Shown: positions 27,596 to 35,987 of the stretch, piece after piece | Position numbering within the stretch: position 1 is the first letter of the stretch | Layout: each line of letters begins with the position of its first letter | Assembly: GCF_013410665.1 (NCBI RefSeq) | Contig: NZ_JACCFM010000001.1 | Coordinates: 1,984,001 to 2,048,000, forward strand | Length of the DNA: 64,000 nt | Source of the DNA: Leifsonia psychrotolerans | GTDB taxonomy: Bacteria; Actinomycetota; Actinomycetes; Actinomycetales; Microbacteriaceae | Direction of reading: 5' to 3' | Notes under the pieces: generated by a model | The model's input: only the letters and a program-made list of their open reading frames with translations | The model's database searches: none | Told to the model about the DNA's origin: nothing | Made by a program: the position numbers and the translations under genes

Positions 27596-28726
27596 ATGAA
27601 CCTAGAAGGAGAACCGGTTCCATTCACGGGCGAGGACTACGCCGCTCGGATGGAGCGCGTGGTCGTCGACGCGCGCGAGGCAGGGCTCGACGGCATCGTG
27701 GTGATGCCCGGGCCAGATCTCGTCTGGCTCACCGGCTACCAGCCCCCGGCCATCACCGAGCGACTGACCATGCTCACGCTCGCGCCCGACCAGCCCGCGA
27801 CCTTGCTCGTGCCGATTCTGGAGCGGGCCGACGCCGAGACGGCCGCCGGGGCGCCCGGCCTCACGATCGAGGATTGGTCTGATGGGATGAATCCGTTCGA
27901 GACGGCCGCACGCCTGCTGCGGTCGAACGGGCGGTTCGGCATCTCGGACTCGGCCTGGGCGATGCACCTGCTCGGGCTGCAGGAAGCCCTGCCGAACACC
28001 CGCTACCGATCTCTGAGCCAAAGCCTGCCGATGATGCGTGCGGTCAAGGATGTCGAGGAACTGAGTCGGCTTGCGTTGGCCGGCGCCGCCGCGGACGCGA
28101 CGTTCTACGAGATCGTGAAGGTGCGCTTCGCCGGCCGACGCGAATCAGACGTGGCCGCCGATGTGGCCCGACTCCTACGCGACTTCGGGCACGAGCAGGT
28201 CGACTTCACCATTGTCGGCTCGGGACCCAACGGGGCACATCCTCACCATGAGGCCGGCGAGCGCGTGATTCAGGTGGGCGATGCGGTCGTACTGGACTTC
28301 GGTGGCCTGATGCACGGCTATGGCTCGGACACCACCCGCACGGTGTGCGTCGGCGAGTCCTCCGGCGAGCAGCGGGACGTGCATGAGATCGTGCGGAACG
28401 CCCAGCAGGCTGCCTTCGATGCCGTCGCACCGGGGGTGAGCTGCCAAGAGATCGACCGGGTCGCCCGGGCCCTGATCACGGAGGCAGGATACGGCACGGA
28501 ATTCGTTCACCGCACCGGTCACGGAATCGGTGTCACCACACATGAGCCGCCCTACCTGGTCGAGGGCGAGGAGCAGGAACTACGCCCCGGAATGTGCTTC
28601 TCCATCGAGCCGGGCATCTATCTGCCCGGCCGCTTCGGCGTGCGCATCGAAGACATCGTCACGGTCACCGAGACCGGCGGGGAGCGGTTCAACAACAGCG
28701 ACCGCACGCTCCGCCTCGTCGAATAG
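27596..28726 (+). CDS. M24-family Xaa-Pro aminopeptidase
   Basis: A 376-residue metallopeptidase that cleaves X-Pro bonds from peptides. The creatinase-like N-terminal domain (about 1-145) is followed by the pita-bread catalytic domain with all five metal ligands: Asp in AVVLDFGG, Asp in YGSDTTRT, His in RTGHGIGV, Glu in SIEPGIYLPG and Glu in VRIEDIV. ATG 27596 is chosen because GAGGAGGA lies 5 nt upstream; the open frame upstream is a shadow of the DHFR-like gene. It probably acts in cytoplasmic peptide turnover. It is the first of a short rightward series. Confidence 0.93.
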   Translation: MNLEGEPVPFTGEDYAARMERVVVDAREAGLDGIVVMPGPDLVWLTGYQPPAITERLTMLTLAPDQPATLLVPILERADAETAAGAPGLTIEDWSDGMNPFETAARLLRSNGRFGISDSAWAMHLLGLQEALPNTRYRSLSQSLPMMRAVKDVEELSRLALAGAAADATFYEIVKVRFAGRRESDVAADVARLLRDFGHEQVDFTIVGSGPNGAHPHHEAGERVIQVGDAVVLDFGGLMHGYGSDTTRTVCVGESSGEQRDVHEIVRNAQQAAFDAVAPGVSCQEIDRVARALITEAGYGTEFVHRTGHGIGVTTHEPPYLVEGEEQELRPGMCFSIEPGIYLPGRFGVRIEDIVTVTETGGERFNNSDRTLRLVE

Positions 28727-28765
28727 GCATCAACGAAGGCGAATTGGCTTCAGCGAAAGAGAATT

Positions 28766-29560
28766 GTGACAGTACTCGTGTGGGCGTGTTTCTCCGCCGG
28801 GGCGGTCGCGCTGTTCTCAGTGTTCACGCTGGGCTATGCAGCACCGACGAACGCCGGCAACACGGTGTTGGTCTACGCGGCTGCGATCACCGGATTGATC
28901 GTCATCGCCCTGCAGATCGGGTACCTGCCCACCCTGTACGCCGCTTTCAACCGACGCGAAGCGGAGGTCACACTTCTGGTGTCGCGGGCCGGCTCGCCGT
29001 CGTGAGGTCCCGAGCTTCTCGTTCGTACGCGATTTGGCATGGAAGCCCACAACAGCACCACAGAGCTGGGCGAGTTCTACGAACGGTGGGAGCGGTGGGC
29101 TGCCGACGTGGCCGAGTCCCACAGCACCTACCTCACCCTGGTGTGGCTGCGTTCGCCGGCACCGCAGTCGAACTGGCTCATTTCGCTGCTCAGCGTGATG
29201 GATGCGGCTGCGTTACAACTTTCCGTGAGTCCGCGGTCGGCCCCGCATATCCGTGCGCGACTCGTGCTTCGAATGGGGTTCAACTGTCTGAACCAAGTAG
29301 CGCGGGCCGTTCATATTCCCGTCGACGAGGATGCCGATCCCGATTCCCCCATCGACGTGACGTTTGAAGACTTTCAAGCGGCCATCGAACTTCTGCGAAC
29401 CGTCGATTTTCCGATCGAGGTGACAGCGGAACAGGCCTGGACCCACTACCGGGGCTGGCGCGTCAACTACGAAAAGGTGGCGTACGCTCTCGCCTACGCA
29501 ATTGACGCGCCGCCCGCGTTGTGGAGTGGCCCCCGTCGATTCGCGTCCGAACCCGTCTGA
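28766..29560 (+). pseudogene. Membrane protein split by an in-frame TGA
   Basis: GTG 28766 starts a membrane protein with two hydrophobic segments (VWACFSAGAVALFSVFTLGY and NTVLVYAAAITGLIVIALQI) and the segment LYAAFNRREAEVTLLVSRAG. At 29003 the frame meets TGA after SPS and continues without shift as GPELLVRTRFG, then ELGEFYERWERWAADVAESH and LRSPAPQSNWLISLLSVMDA, a pattern expected of one protein of the SPSWGPELL type. The Trp (TGG) to TGA change is therefore the likely lesion. A separate downstream product from ATG 29039 is possible. The family is membrane-bound and functionally uncharacterised. Confidence 0.72.
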
Positions 29561-29636
29561 GAGACAGGCATCCACCCGCCCCTTCCGCCCCCAAGCTGGA
29601 GGCACGATACCCCGGCAGGGAAAACTGGGGCGAGCG

Positions 29637-29822
29637 CTACTTCGGCTCGGTCAGGTCGATCACTCGCGACTTCGCGTCGGCCTTCACCAGTTCGATTCCC
29701 TTGAGGGCCGCGGCTTTCGTCTGATAGCTCTCGGATGTGACGAGCACCTCGCCGTTATGTGCTTTGAGCGTGAAGATGTACCCACCGGATCGGTCGGCCT
29801 TCAATTCATATTTACCTGACAT
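29637..29822 (-). CDS. YegP/DUF1508-family protein
   Basis: A 61-residue protein with one DUF1508 unit: KYELKADRSGGYIFTLKAHN, then GEVLVTSESYQTKAAALKGI. Members of the family are small beta-rich proteins, often as two units in enterobacteria (YegP); here a single unit is present. Start ATG 29822. It follows a GlcD-like oxidase gene on the same strand with a 90-bp gap. The function in the cell is not established. Confidence 0.85.
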   Translation of the reverse strand: MSGKYELKADRSGGYIFTLKAHNGEVLVTSESYQTKAAALKGIELVKADAKSRVIDLTEPK

Positions 29823-29914
29823 GGCTCACTCTCTTCGTCGTGTCGTCGAGATGGAACTTCGCCGGCGCAGACGCCGATGGCCAAACCCTACCGCGCCGGG
29901 ATGCTCCAAGTCGG

Positions 29915-31294
29915 TCAGTACTTCTTGCCGGGGTTCAGGATGCCATTCGGATCGAAGATCCTCTTGATCTGCCGCTGCACCTCGCGCAGGCGCACTGGCA
30001 GTTCGCCGTCGAGCGATGCGAGCTTCTCGATTCCGACGCCGTGCTCACCGGTCATCGTGCCGCCCAGCTCCTGGGCGATCTCGGAGATGCGCTGATAAGC
30101 CGAATGTGCGGCCGCGACCTGCGCCGCGTCGGCCGCATCAAACGCGACGACCGGGTGAAGGTTTCCGTCGCCGACATGCCCACCGACGCCGACGATAACG
30201 CCGAACTCATCCCCCAGCGCGCCGAGACGCTCCACCATTTCGAGCAGGCGGGAGCGCGGCACGCTTGCGTCACCGTTGAGGGAGCTGCCACGCAGCGCGC
30301 GCATCGCCGGAAAGAGGAGACGCCGGGCGGCCAGCAGACCGTCAAGATCGGCCGGATCGTCGGCGCGGTGCACACTCAACGCGCCGTGCTCACGGAAGAT
30401 CGCTTCGAAAGCGTCGAGGTCGGCGTCGGCTCCGCTGGCCGAGTCGGTGATCGCGAGCAGCCACGATTTGGCTCCAGAAGGAATTCCCGCATCGGGCTGG
30501 TAGTCGCTGACCGCGTCGAGCACGATGGCGTCGAGCAATTCCAACGTCGACGGGGTATGAACGCCGGCTGCGACGGCGTTCGCCGCGGCGACACCCGCGG
30601 TGAGACTCGGGAAGACGGCGCAGACCCCGCGCGATGGCCCCGGGGCCGGAAGCAGGGTAAGCGTCGCCTCGGTAACGACCGCGAGCGTGCCCTCGCTGCC
30701 GACCACGAGCGCCGTCAGGTCGAGACCGGCGACGCCCTTGATGGTGTCGGGCCGGGTGCGCACGATACTGCCGTCGGCGAGCACAAGCTCAAGCGACCGG
30801 ACGGCATCCCGGGTGACGCCGTACTTGATGCAGCGCATCCCCCCGGCGTTCGTCGCCACGGTTCCGCCGACGGTGGCCAGCGCCGCTGAGGCCGGGTCGG
30901 GGGCGTAAAACAGCCCCACGTCGTGCGCTGCCTGCGCCAGATCGGCCACGATGACGCCGGGCTGCACGACGGCGACACGGTTGTCGACATCGATCCGCAG
31001 GATGCGGTTCATGCCGGTGAGATCTAAAAGGAGAGCCCCCGCGACCGCGTTCGCCGCCCCGGCGAGGCCGCTGAGTGCGCCCTGCGGCACAACCGGCACC
31101 CCGGCCGCATCGGCGGCGCGGAGCACCACGGCGACCTCTTCGGTCGTGCGTGGCCGCACGACGGCCCGGGCCACCCCGAGTGCTGCAGCCCCGGAGGCGT
31201 CGATGCTGCGAGCAAGCACAGCGGCATCCGTCGCGTCGATCGCGCCGTCGGGCAGAGCCGAACGCAGTGTGTCGAGAATGTCGCCGCTGGTCAT
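29915..31294 (-). CDS. FAD-linked oxidase, GlcD/D-lactate dehydrogenase type
   Basis: A 459-residue flavoenzyme of the vanillyl-alcohol-oxidase superfamily, acting on glycolate, lactate or similar 2-hydroxy acids. The FAD-binding domain shows VPVVPQGALSGLAGAANAVA, ALATVGGTVATNAGGMRCIK and VGSEGTLAVVTEATLTLLPA; the C-terminal cap has VGGHVGDGNLHPVV and GEHGVGIEK, then FDPNGILNPGKKY. ATG 31294 with GGGAG upstream is chosen; the frame upstream (to 31456) has no family residues. Which 2-hydroxy acid is oxidised cannot be told. Confidence 0.92.
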   Translation of the reverse strand: MTSGDILDTLRSALPDGAIDATDAAVLARSIDASGAAALGVARAVVRPRTTEEVAVVLRAADAAGVPVVPQGALSGLAGAANAVAGALLLDLTGMNRILRIDVDNRVAVVQPGVIVADLAQAAHDVGLFYAPDPASAALATVGGTVATNAGGMRCIKYGVTRDAVRSLELVLADGSIVRTRPDTIKGVAGLDLTALVVGSEGTLAVVTEATLTLLPAPGPSRGVCAVFPSLTAGVAAANAVAAGVHTPSTLELLDAIVLDAVSDYQPDAGIPSGAKSWLLAITDSASGADADLDAFEAIFREHGALSVHRADDPADLDGLLAARRLLFPAMRALRGSSLNGDASVPRSRLLEMVERLGALGDEFGVIVGVGGHVGDGNLHPVVAFDAADAAQVAAAHSAYQRISEIAQELGGTMTGEHGVGIEKLASLDGELPVRLREVQRQIKRIFDPNGILNPGKKY

Positions 31295-31384
31295 GTGTCT
31301 CCCTCGTACTGAATGTACAGCCCTGCGTTGTTGTCGCTCAGGTGGGCGAGTGCGTTCTCGTTCTTCTCTACTAACCTGGAGCGC

Positions 31385-31864
31385 ATGGCCAGAAGCATTG
31401 CAACCTCCACCGTCGTCGACCGCGACGGCATGCTCGACTTCGTTCGCCCTCGACACCGGATGCTGCTGGCCACCACCCGCACGGACGGCCGTCCGCAGAT
31501 GTCACCGGTCGCCGGCGGCGTGGACGCCGCGGGCCGGATCGTGATCTCGTCGTACCCGGCGCGCGCCAAGACGCGCAACGCCGAGCGCGACTCCCGGGCA
31601 TCCGTTCTGGTGCTCTCGGACGACTGGGACGGCGGCTGGATCCAGGTGGACGGCGACGCCGAGGTTCTGCACATGCCGGAGGCGGCCGACGGCCTCGTCG
31701 AGTACTTTCGCAGTATTTCTGGTGAGCATCCGGACTGGAACGAATACCGCGAAGCGATGGCGTTGCAAGACAAGTCATTGATTCGCCTCACGCCGACCCG
31801 GTGGAGCCCCGTCGGAACAGGTGGCTTCCCGGCGGATGTCGCGGCCCGACTCGACGCCAAATAG
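31385..31864 (+). CDS. PPOX-class (pyridoxamine 5'-phosphate oxidase-fold) protein
   Basis: A 159-residue flavin/F420-fold oxidoreductase. The split-barrel pattern is seen: RHRMLLATTRTDGRPQMSPV, AGRIVISSYPARAKTRNAER, SVLVLSDDWDGGWIQVDGDA, and a C-terminal RLTPTRWSPVG. Basic residues at KTRN/ERD fit the cofactor phosphate site of F420-dependent members. ATG 31385 follows GGAG closely; the open frame upstream has no family character. It is divergent from the GlcD-like gene and is followed 21 nt later by a hydrolase. The substrate is unknown. Confidence 0.87.
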   Translation: MARSIATSTVVDRDGMLDFVRPRHRMLLATTRTDGRPQMSPVAGGVDAAGRIVISSYPARAKTRNAERDSRASVLVLSDDWDGGWIQVDGDAEVLHMPEAADGLVEYFRSISGEHPDWNEYREAMALQDKSLIRLTPTRWSPVGTGGFPADVAARLDAK

Positions 31865-31885
31865 AACGACCGTCGGCTGCCAATC

Positions 31886-32680
31886 ATGCCCTCCCCGACG
31901 CCCGAACCTCGCGCCGTCTATTCGAGTGATGGGCTGAAGCTCGCCACCTACGAGTTCGGCGATCCGTCGTCCCCCACCGTGCTGCTGATGCATGGCTTCG
32001 CCTCCAGTGCGCTGGCCAATTGGCAGGCCACGGGCTGGACCCGCGACCTCACCCGGGCCGGTTATCACGTGTTGGCCGTTGACCAGCGTGGGCACGGCGC
32101 CAGCGACAAACCGCACGACCCGTCGGCGTATTCCTTGGAGCTTCTCGCCGACGATGTGCTGCAGGTGCTCGACGCCTACCTGCTCGATGAGGTCTTCTCT
32201 GTCGGCTATTCGCTCGGCGCTCGCGTGGGATGGCGGGCGGCGCGCGAGTATCCGGACCGCATTTCTCGGGCCGTGCTCGGCGGCATCCCGGACGGCGACC
32301 CGCTGAAGCGATTCCACATTCAGGATGCGCGCGATTACGTCGAGCACGAGGTGCCCGTGCGGGACCGGCTCACCGGCGCATACCTGCAGATGGCACAGAG
32401 CGTGCCCGGCAACGACCTCAACGCACTCATCGCGCTCGTGGAGGGAATGCGCAACGGCGAGCAGCCGGGCGTCGACAACGCGCCGGCCCAGCCGCTCTTG
32501 TTCGCGACCGGAAGCGAGGACCGCATCCTCGATGCTTCACGGGCGCTGGCCCGGCTCGTTGCGGATGCCCGGTTCTTCGAGATTCCCGGCCGCAACCATT
32601 TCAACGCACCCACGTCACGCGCCTTCCGGGATGCGGCCGTCGCGTTCCTCGGCGAGGTCAGCGAGCAGACGCTGGTGTGA
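31886..32680 (+). CDS. Alpha/beta hydrolase
   Basis: A 264-residue alpha/beta-hydrolase fold enzyme. The oxyanion-hole segment is LLMHGFASSALANWQ (about residue 35), the nucleophile Ser lies in SVGYSLGARVGW (elbow GYSLG), the acid is in TGSEDRILD and the His in IPGRNHFNAP. It starts at ATG 31886 and lies 21 nt after the PPOX gene, so the two are likely co-transcribed. The cap domain between strands 6 and 7 is short. The natural substrate, probably an ester or lactone, cannot be read. Confidence 0.92.
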   Translation: MPSPTPEPRAVYSSDGLKLATYEFGDPSSPTVLLMHGFASSALANWQATGWTRDLTRAGYHVLAVDQRGHGASDKPHDPSAYSLELLADDVLQVLDAYLLDEVFSVGYSLGARVGWRAAREYPDRISRAVLGGIPDGDPLKRFHIQDARDYVEHEVPVRDRLTGAYLQMAQSVPGNDLNALIALVEGMRNGEQPGVDNAPAQPLLFATGSEDRILDASRALARLVADARFFEIPGRNHFNAPTSRAFRDAAVAFLGEVSEQTLV

Positions 32681-32703
32681 GGCTCCGGAAAACCACGAAC
32701 GGG

Positions 32704-33198
32704 TTAGTGTGCCTCGGCTCTCGCCAACGCATCGCCGTCGAGCCGAAACGTGCTCCACCCATCCATCGACACTGCCCCGATCGAACGGTAGAAGCCGATT
32801 GCGGGCTCGTTCCAGTCCAAAACGGCCCACTCGAGGCGCTTGTAACCGCGCTCCACACAGATTTCGGCCAGGCGCAGCAGGAGCGCCTTGCCGTGTCCGC
32901 TCCCCCGGTAGCCGGGTCGCACATAGAGGTCTTCCAGGTGGATTCCGTGCACGCCCTCCCAGGTCGAAAAGGTGAGATACCAGAGCGCCATGCCGGCCAG
33001 CGTGGGTGATCCCTCGGCATCCGCTTCACCGTCGACGACGATCGCAAAGACCATTGGGTTCTCGCCGAACAGCGCAGCGCGCAGGCTATCTTCGGTGGTC
33101 ACGACGGCATCTGGCTCCTTCTCGTACACCGCCAGTTCGACGATCAGACGAAGAATTTCGGGGATGTCGGAGGGAACGGCGGCGCGGATCGGACTCAT
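32704..33198 (-). CDS. GNAT-family N-acetyltransferase, diamine type
   Basis: A 164-residue acetyltransferase. Motif A for acetyl-CoA binding is LYVRPGYRGSGHGKALLLRL (about 92-111), with the C-terminal RLEWAVLDWNEPAIGFYRSI. The start SPIRAAVPSDIPEILRLIVE and the EKEPDAV segment match SAT1/SpeG-like spermidine/diamine acetyltransferases, so it may acetylate polyamines or a small amine. Start ATG 33198. It converges on the hydrolase with 23 bp between the stops. Confidence 0.9.
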   Translation of the reverse strand: MSPIRAAVPSDIPEILRLIVELAVYEKEPDAVVTTEDSLRAALFGENPMVFAIVVDGEADAEGSPTLAGMALWYLTFSTWEGVHGIHLEDLYVRPGYRGSGHGKALLLRLAEICVERGYKRLEWAVLDWNEPAIGFYRSIGAVSMDGWSTFRLDGDALARAEAH

Positions 33199-33291
33199 GC
33201 CCCCAGGTTACGGGGCAGGTCGGCCTCGAGAGCGCCGCCTCCGTGTGGCGGGCCTCCCCCTGCTATCGCAGAGGCTTCGTGAGCGCCACGT

Positions 33292-33307
33292 GAAAGCCCG
33301 GGCTTTC
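33292..33307. repeat. 16-bp perfect palindrome
   Basis: GAAAGCCCGGGCTTTC, 34 nt upstream of the PLDc_N gene. It could be an operator for that gene; no regulator is known. Confidence 0.55.
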
Positions 33308-33340
33308 TGTGCAGGTGGATCTGTCAATAGACTGCGGCGC

Positions 33341-33733
33341 ATGTATCTCGTCGTCTCAGTCATCAGCATGCTGCTGTTCATCGGTGCCCTGATCGACATC
33401 ATCATTCGGCCCAGCGACCAGGTGCGATACCTCCCGAAAGTCGTTTGGGTGCTCATCGTCATCTTTCTGCCCTTCATCGGGAGCATCCTGTGGTTTGCTT
33501 TGGGGCGCGAATACAGCGCCGCACCGCGCCTCGGCACGATCATGCTTCCGCGCCGCGACGCAACCGCGCCCGAGCCGTTTGAGTGGCGAGCCGGTGCCGG
33601 TGCCGGCCGCGTCCCGAGAACCACCGAAGAAGAGTTGGCAGCTCTCGATCGCGAGATCGAGCTTCACGACCAGGCCGAACGCATCAAACGCCTGGAGGCC
33701 GAACTCGACAAGAGACGCAGCACCGGCGATTGA
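33341..33733 (+). CDS. PLDc_N-domain membrane protein
   Basis: A 130-residue protein with two transmembrane segments (VVSVISMLLFIGALIDIIIR and VVWVLIVIFLPFIGSILWFA) that make the phospholipase-D-nuclease N-terminal domain (PLDc_N), without any catalytic domain. A cytoplasmic tail with a coiled-coil-like stretch follows (AALDREIELHDQAERIKRLE). ATG 33341 is chosen because the domain begins there; no clear ribosome-binding site is seen. Such stand-alone PLDc_N proteins are common in actinobacteria and uncharacterised. Confidence 0.85.
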   Translation: MYLVVSVISMLLFIGALIDIIIRPSDQVRYLPKVVWVLIVIFLPFIGSILWFALGREYSAAPRLGTIMLPRRDATAPEPFEWRAGAGAGRVPRTTEEELAALDREIELHDQAERIKRLEAELDKRRSTGD

Positions 33734-33750
33734 TCCATGAGCCTCAACGA

Positions 33751-34851
33751 ATGAAGACGATGCGACGGGGCGACTGGATTCTGACGGGTATCACTGCGTG
33801 TGCACTGGCGGCGTCGCTGACGGGCTGCTCTCCGTCGCAGGATTTTCCGAGCACGTCAGTTCCGGTGGCGTCGGTGGCACCGCCCATCGAGCCCGCGATC
33901 GTCAGCTGCAACACGTTGCTTCCCGCGTCGGCCGCTGCGACCGCGCTGTCGGTTGAGGCGTCGGTACTGTCGCCGCGGGCCGACGACGTGTTCCCGGCCG
34001 GTGTCGACCGGCCCGAGTGGGCAGTCATCGCCGACATGCAGACCGCTGCAGGGCGGGCCAGCGGCATGTTGACCTGCGGCTGGGTGGCTGATCCGGACGC
34101 TGGTCCGAAAGCCTCAGGAGTGAGAGTCTCAGTGCTTCCCGGTGCCGCGGCAGAATTCGCCGCCATCGAACCAGACGTTGACGACGGCCTCAACGATTTC
34201 GCTCCCGCCGACGTGGGTGAGGTTGGCTTTGTCGCCTGTCGTGGCGGCGAGGCTGACCAGTGCCGGGTTGAAGCCATCGCCGGGGACACGTGGATCTCAC
34301 TGACAGTCTCACCGGCACCGGCCGATCCGACGAGGACTCTCGATCTGGCCCGGGCGGTTGCCCGTCAGGTGCAGGGGATGGCTGCGCCGACCATTCGTCC
34401 CGCCCGAACCGAGTGCTCGGCGGCACTCAGCTCAGAGGTCTTGGCAAACGTCGCCGGGATCACGGACCCGCAGATGTATGACGCCCTCACGATTCCCGCG
34501 CGGGAAGCCGGAATTACGACCGCTGCGTCACGCCACGGCGGACTCATCTCGTGCAGCTGGACATCGGGCGACCCCGGCACGTCGGGCAGCGTCAGCCTGA
34601 TGGCACTGCCGATGGTGGCCATCTCGTCGCCGAACCCTCCACTCACGATGCCGGCAACTCCGGTCATGCACGCCATCGCCGGGGTCGGCGACTCAGCAGG
34701 TGCCGGGTGCGGGCCCGACTCATGCGTGCTCATCGCCGCCGACGCGACGATGCTGGTGCGATTGACGTCGACCGAGGTGAGTGACACCACCATCGCCGCG
34801 CTCACTCAATTGGCGATCATCGCGTTGCCCAGCCTGAGCGCGGCCCGCTAG
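33751..34851 (+). CDS. Lipoprotein, hypothetical
   Basis: A 366-residue lipoprotein. The signal peptide has a basic start (MKTMRRGDW), a hydrophobic core (ILTGITACALAASLTGC) and the lipobox LTGC at about residue 28. The mature part has two repeated halves, each with Cys pairs (VSCNTLL/LTCGWV and TECSAAL/ISCSWT), pointing to an internal duplication of the domain also seen in the 15535 lipoprotein. ATG 33751 or 33760 both fit; no strong ribosome-binding site. It follows the PLDc_N gene by 17 nt. No function is recognised. Confidence 0.8.
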   Translation: MKTMRRGDWILTGITACALAASLTGCSPSQDFPSTSVPVASVAPPIEPAIVSCNTLLPASAAATALSVEASVLSPRADDVFPAGVDRPEWAVIADMQTAAGRASGMLTCGWVADPDAGPKASGVRVSVLPGAAAEFAAIEPDVDDGLNDFAPADVGEVGFVACRGGEADQCRVEAIAGDTWISLTVSPAPADPTRTLDLARAVARQVQGMAAPTIRPARTECSAALSSEVLANVAGITDPQMYDALTIPAREAGITTAASRHGGLISCSWTSGDPGTSGSVSLMALPMVAISSPNPPLTMPATPVMHAIAGVGDSAGAGCGPDSCVLIAADATMLVRLTSTEVSDTTIAALTQLAIIALPSLSAAR

Positions 34852-34868
34852 CTGTACTGCCCAGCTCG

Positions 34869-35366
34869 CTAAGCAACCATGCTCTCCGCGAGCAGGGCGT
34901 CGATCTGACCCATTGCGAGCGTCATTCCCTCCTGCATCCCCATCTCGATCAGCTGTTCGAGTTGCTCGACGCTGGTGAACGTCGAGACCGTCGTCATGCG
35001 GGTCTTACCACCCTGCTCCTCAAGCGTCACGCTGCCGCGGACCTCCGGCATGATGTTGTCGGGTTCGCCATCCTCGCCGGCGAATCCGTCGGTGAATTCG
35101 AAGCGGTGCGGAGCCTCGACCACGGTGTTCTCCCACCAGCCCCGTGCCTTCTCGCCGTTCGGCCCGGTCATGTAGTACCGGGAGCTGCCGCCCGCATAGA
35201 ACTCGTGGCGCACGAACGTCGCCGGCCATGTTGGCGGCCCCCACCAGCGCTCGAGCTGGCGCGGGTCTTCCCAGACCTGCCATACTCGCGCGGCATCGGC
35301 GTCGAACTCGGCGACGAAGGTGAGGGTCAGCGCCTCAACATCCTTTTCTGAACTGATGACTGTCAT
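34869..35366 (-). CDS. SRPBCC/AHSA1-domain protein
   Basis: A 165-residue START-fold protein of the AHSA1 group: LTFVAEFDADAARVWQVWED, QLERWWGPPTWPATFVRHEF and VTLEEQGGKTRMTTVSTF. Members bind hydrophobic ligands. Its ATG at 35366 overlaps the ArsR-family gene upstream by ATGA, the usual arrangement of ArsR-SRPBCC pairs where the regulator controls both genes. The ligand is unknown. Confidence 0.92.
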   Translation of the reverse strand: MTVISSEKDVEALTLTFVAEFDADAARVWQVWEDPRQLERWWGPPTWPATFVRHEFYAGGSSRYYMTGPNGEKARGWWENTVVEAPHRFEFTDGFAGEDGEPDNIMPEVRGSVTLEEQGGKTRMTTVSTFTSVEQLEQLIEMGMQEGMTLAMGQIDALLAESMVA

Positions 35367-35779
35367 AATTTTGTTCCTTTCGTGTTCTGACCCGGCTCCG
35401 GGCGTGCGACTTCGGATGCCGATGCGGATGCGGATGCCGGTACCGGCAGCGGCTCGGCGAGGATGTCGGTGATGCGGGCTGCGCGACCGCGCCAGATCTC
35501 TTCGTAGGCGTCCAGCAGCACCGCCGCGCGACGCAGGGTGACCGGGTTGCCGCGCACGATCTGCTCTCTCCCCCGTCGTTCCTTGGTGACGAGTGCCGCG
35601 CGTTCCAACACGGCCACGTGCTTCTGCACGGCCGCGAAGCTCATGGCATAGCGCGTGGCGAGCATCGAGACCGACTGCTCGAGGGTCATCGCCTGCGCGA
35701 TGATGTCGCGCCTGGTCGCATCCGCCAGAGCCTGGAAAATGCGATCAACCTCGGTGTCGCTCAATTCTGATACAACCAT
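35363..35779 (-). CDS. ArsR-family transcriptional regulator
   Basis: A winged-helix repressor of about 138 residues. The helix-turn-helix core is DRIFQALADATRRDIIAQAM, YAMSFAAVQKHVAVLERAAL and VTKERRGREQIVR. No metal-binding Cys motif is seen, as in the ArsR subgroup that partners SRPBCC proteins. ATG 35779 is chosen because the palindromic operator covers it and the upstream extension has no homology. The Ala/Ser-rich C-terminal tail (PASASASASEV) is probably disordered. It is coupled to the SRPBCC gene. Confidence 0.92.
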   Translation of the reverse strand: MVVSELSDTEVDRIFQALADATRRDIIAQAMTLEQSVSMLATRYAMSFAAVQKHVAVLERAALVTKERRGREQIVRGNPVTLRRAAVLLDAYEEIWRGRAARITDILAEPLPVPASASASASEVARPEPGQNTKGTKL

Positions 35780-35788
35780 TTGGTTGTA
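35771..35788. promoter_or_regulatory. ArsR operator over its own start codon
   Basis: Perfect palindrome TACAACCA-TT-TGGTTGTA; the CAT at 35777-35779 is the regulator's start codon. ACAACCA/TGGTTGT sites are typical of the ArsR-SRPBCC regulators, so autorepression is likely. Confidence 0.75.
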
Positions 35789-35847
35789 GATTACGTGAGG
35801 GAAGACAGGAATGCAAGGGTGAGCACCAACACATCGTTCGCGAAATA

Positions 35848-35890
35848 CCCCAGATCGCCCCATGACGCGCTCCCACGGGGCGATCTGGGG
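35848..35890. repeat. 14-bp perfect hairpin between divergent genes
   Basis: CCCCAGATCGCCCC (35848-35861) is inverted at 35877-35890 with a 15-nt loop, and TCGCGA flanks both arms further out. It lies 70 nt upstream of the ArsR gene. Its place between divergent genes makes an ordinary terminator unlikely. Confidence 0.7.
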
Positions 35891-35944
35891 CAACTCGCGA
35901 GCATTCAACCATTACAAGAGCGCTCGACAGGAGCGAGCGAGGAA

Positions 35945-35964
35945 TGTATCTTCAGATTGATACA
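35945..35964. promoter_or_regulatory. Candidate operator upstream of the membrane protein-GntR operon
   Basis: Inverted repeat TGTATC-N8-GATACA, 24 nt before ATG 35988. The operon ends in a YtrA-type GntR gene, and such regulators often bind their own operon promoter; the link is inference. Confidence 0.5.
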
Positions 35965-35987
35965 AGATATCGGTCGATTCTGAACGA

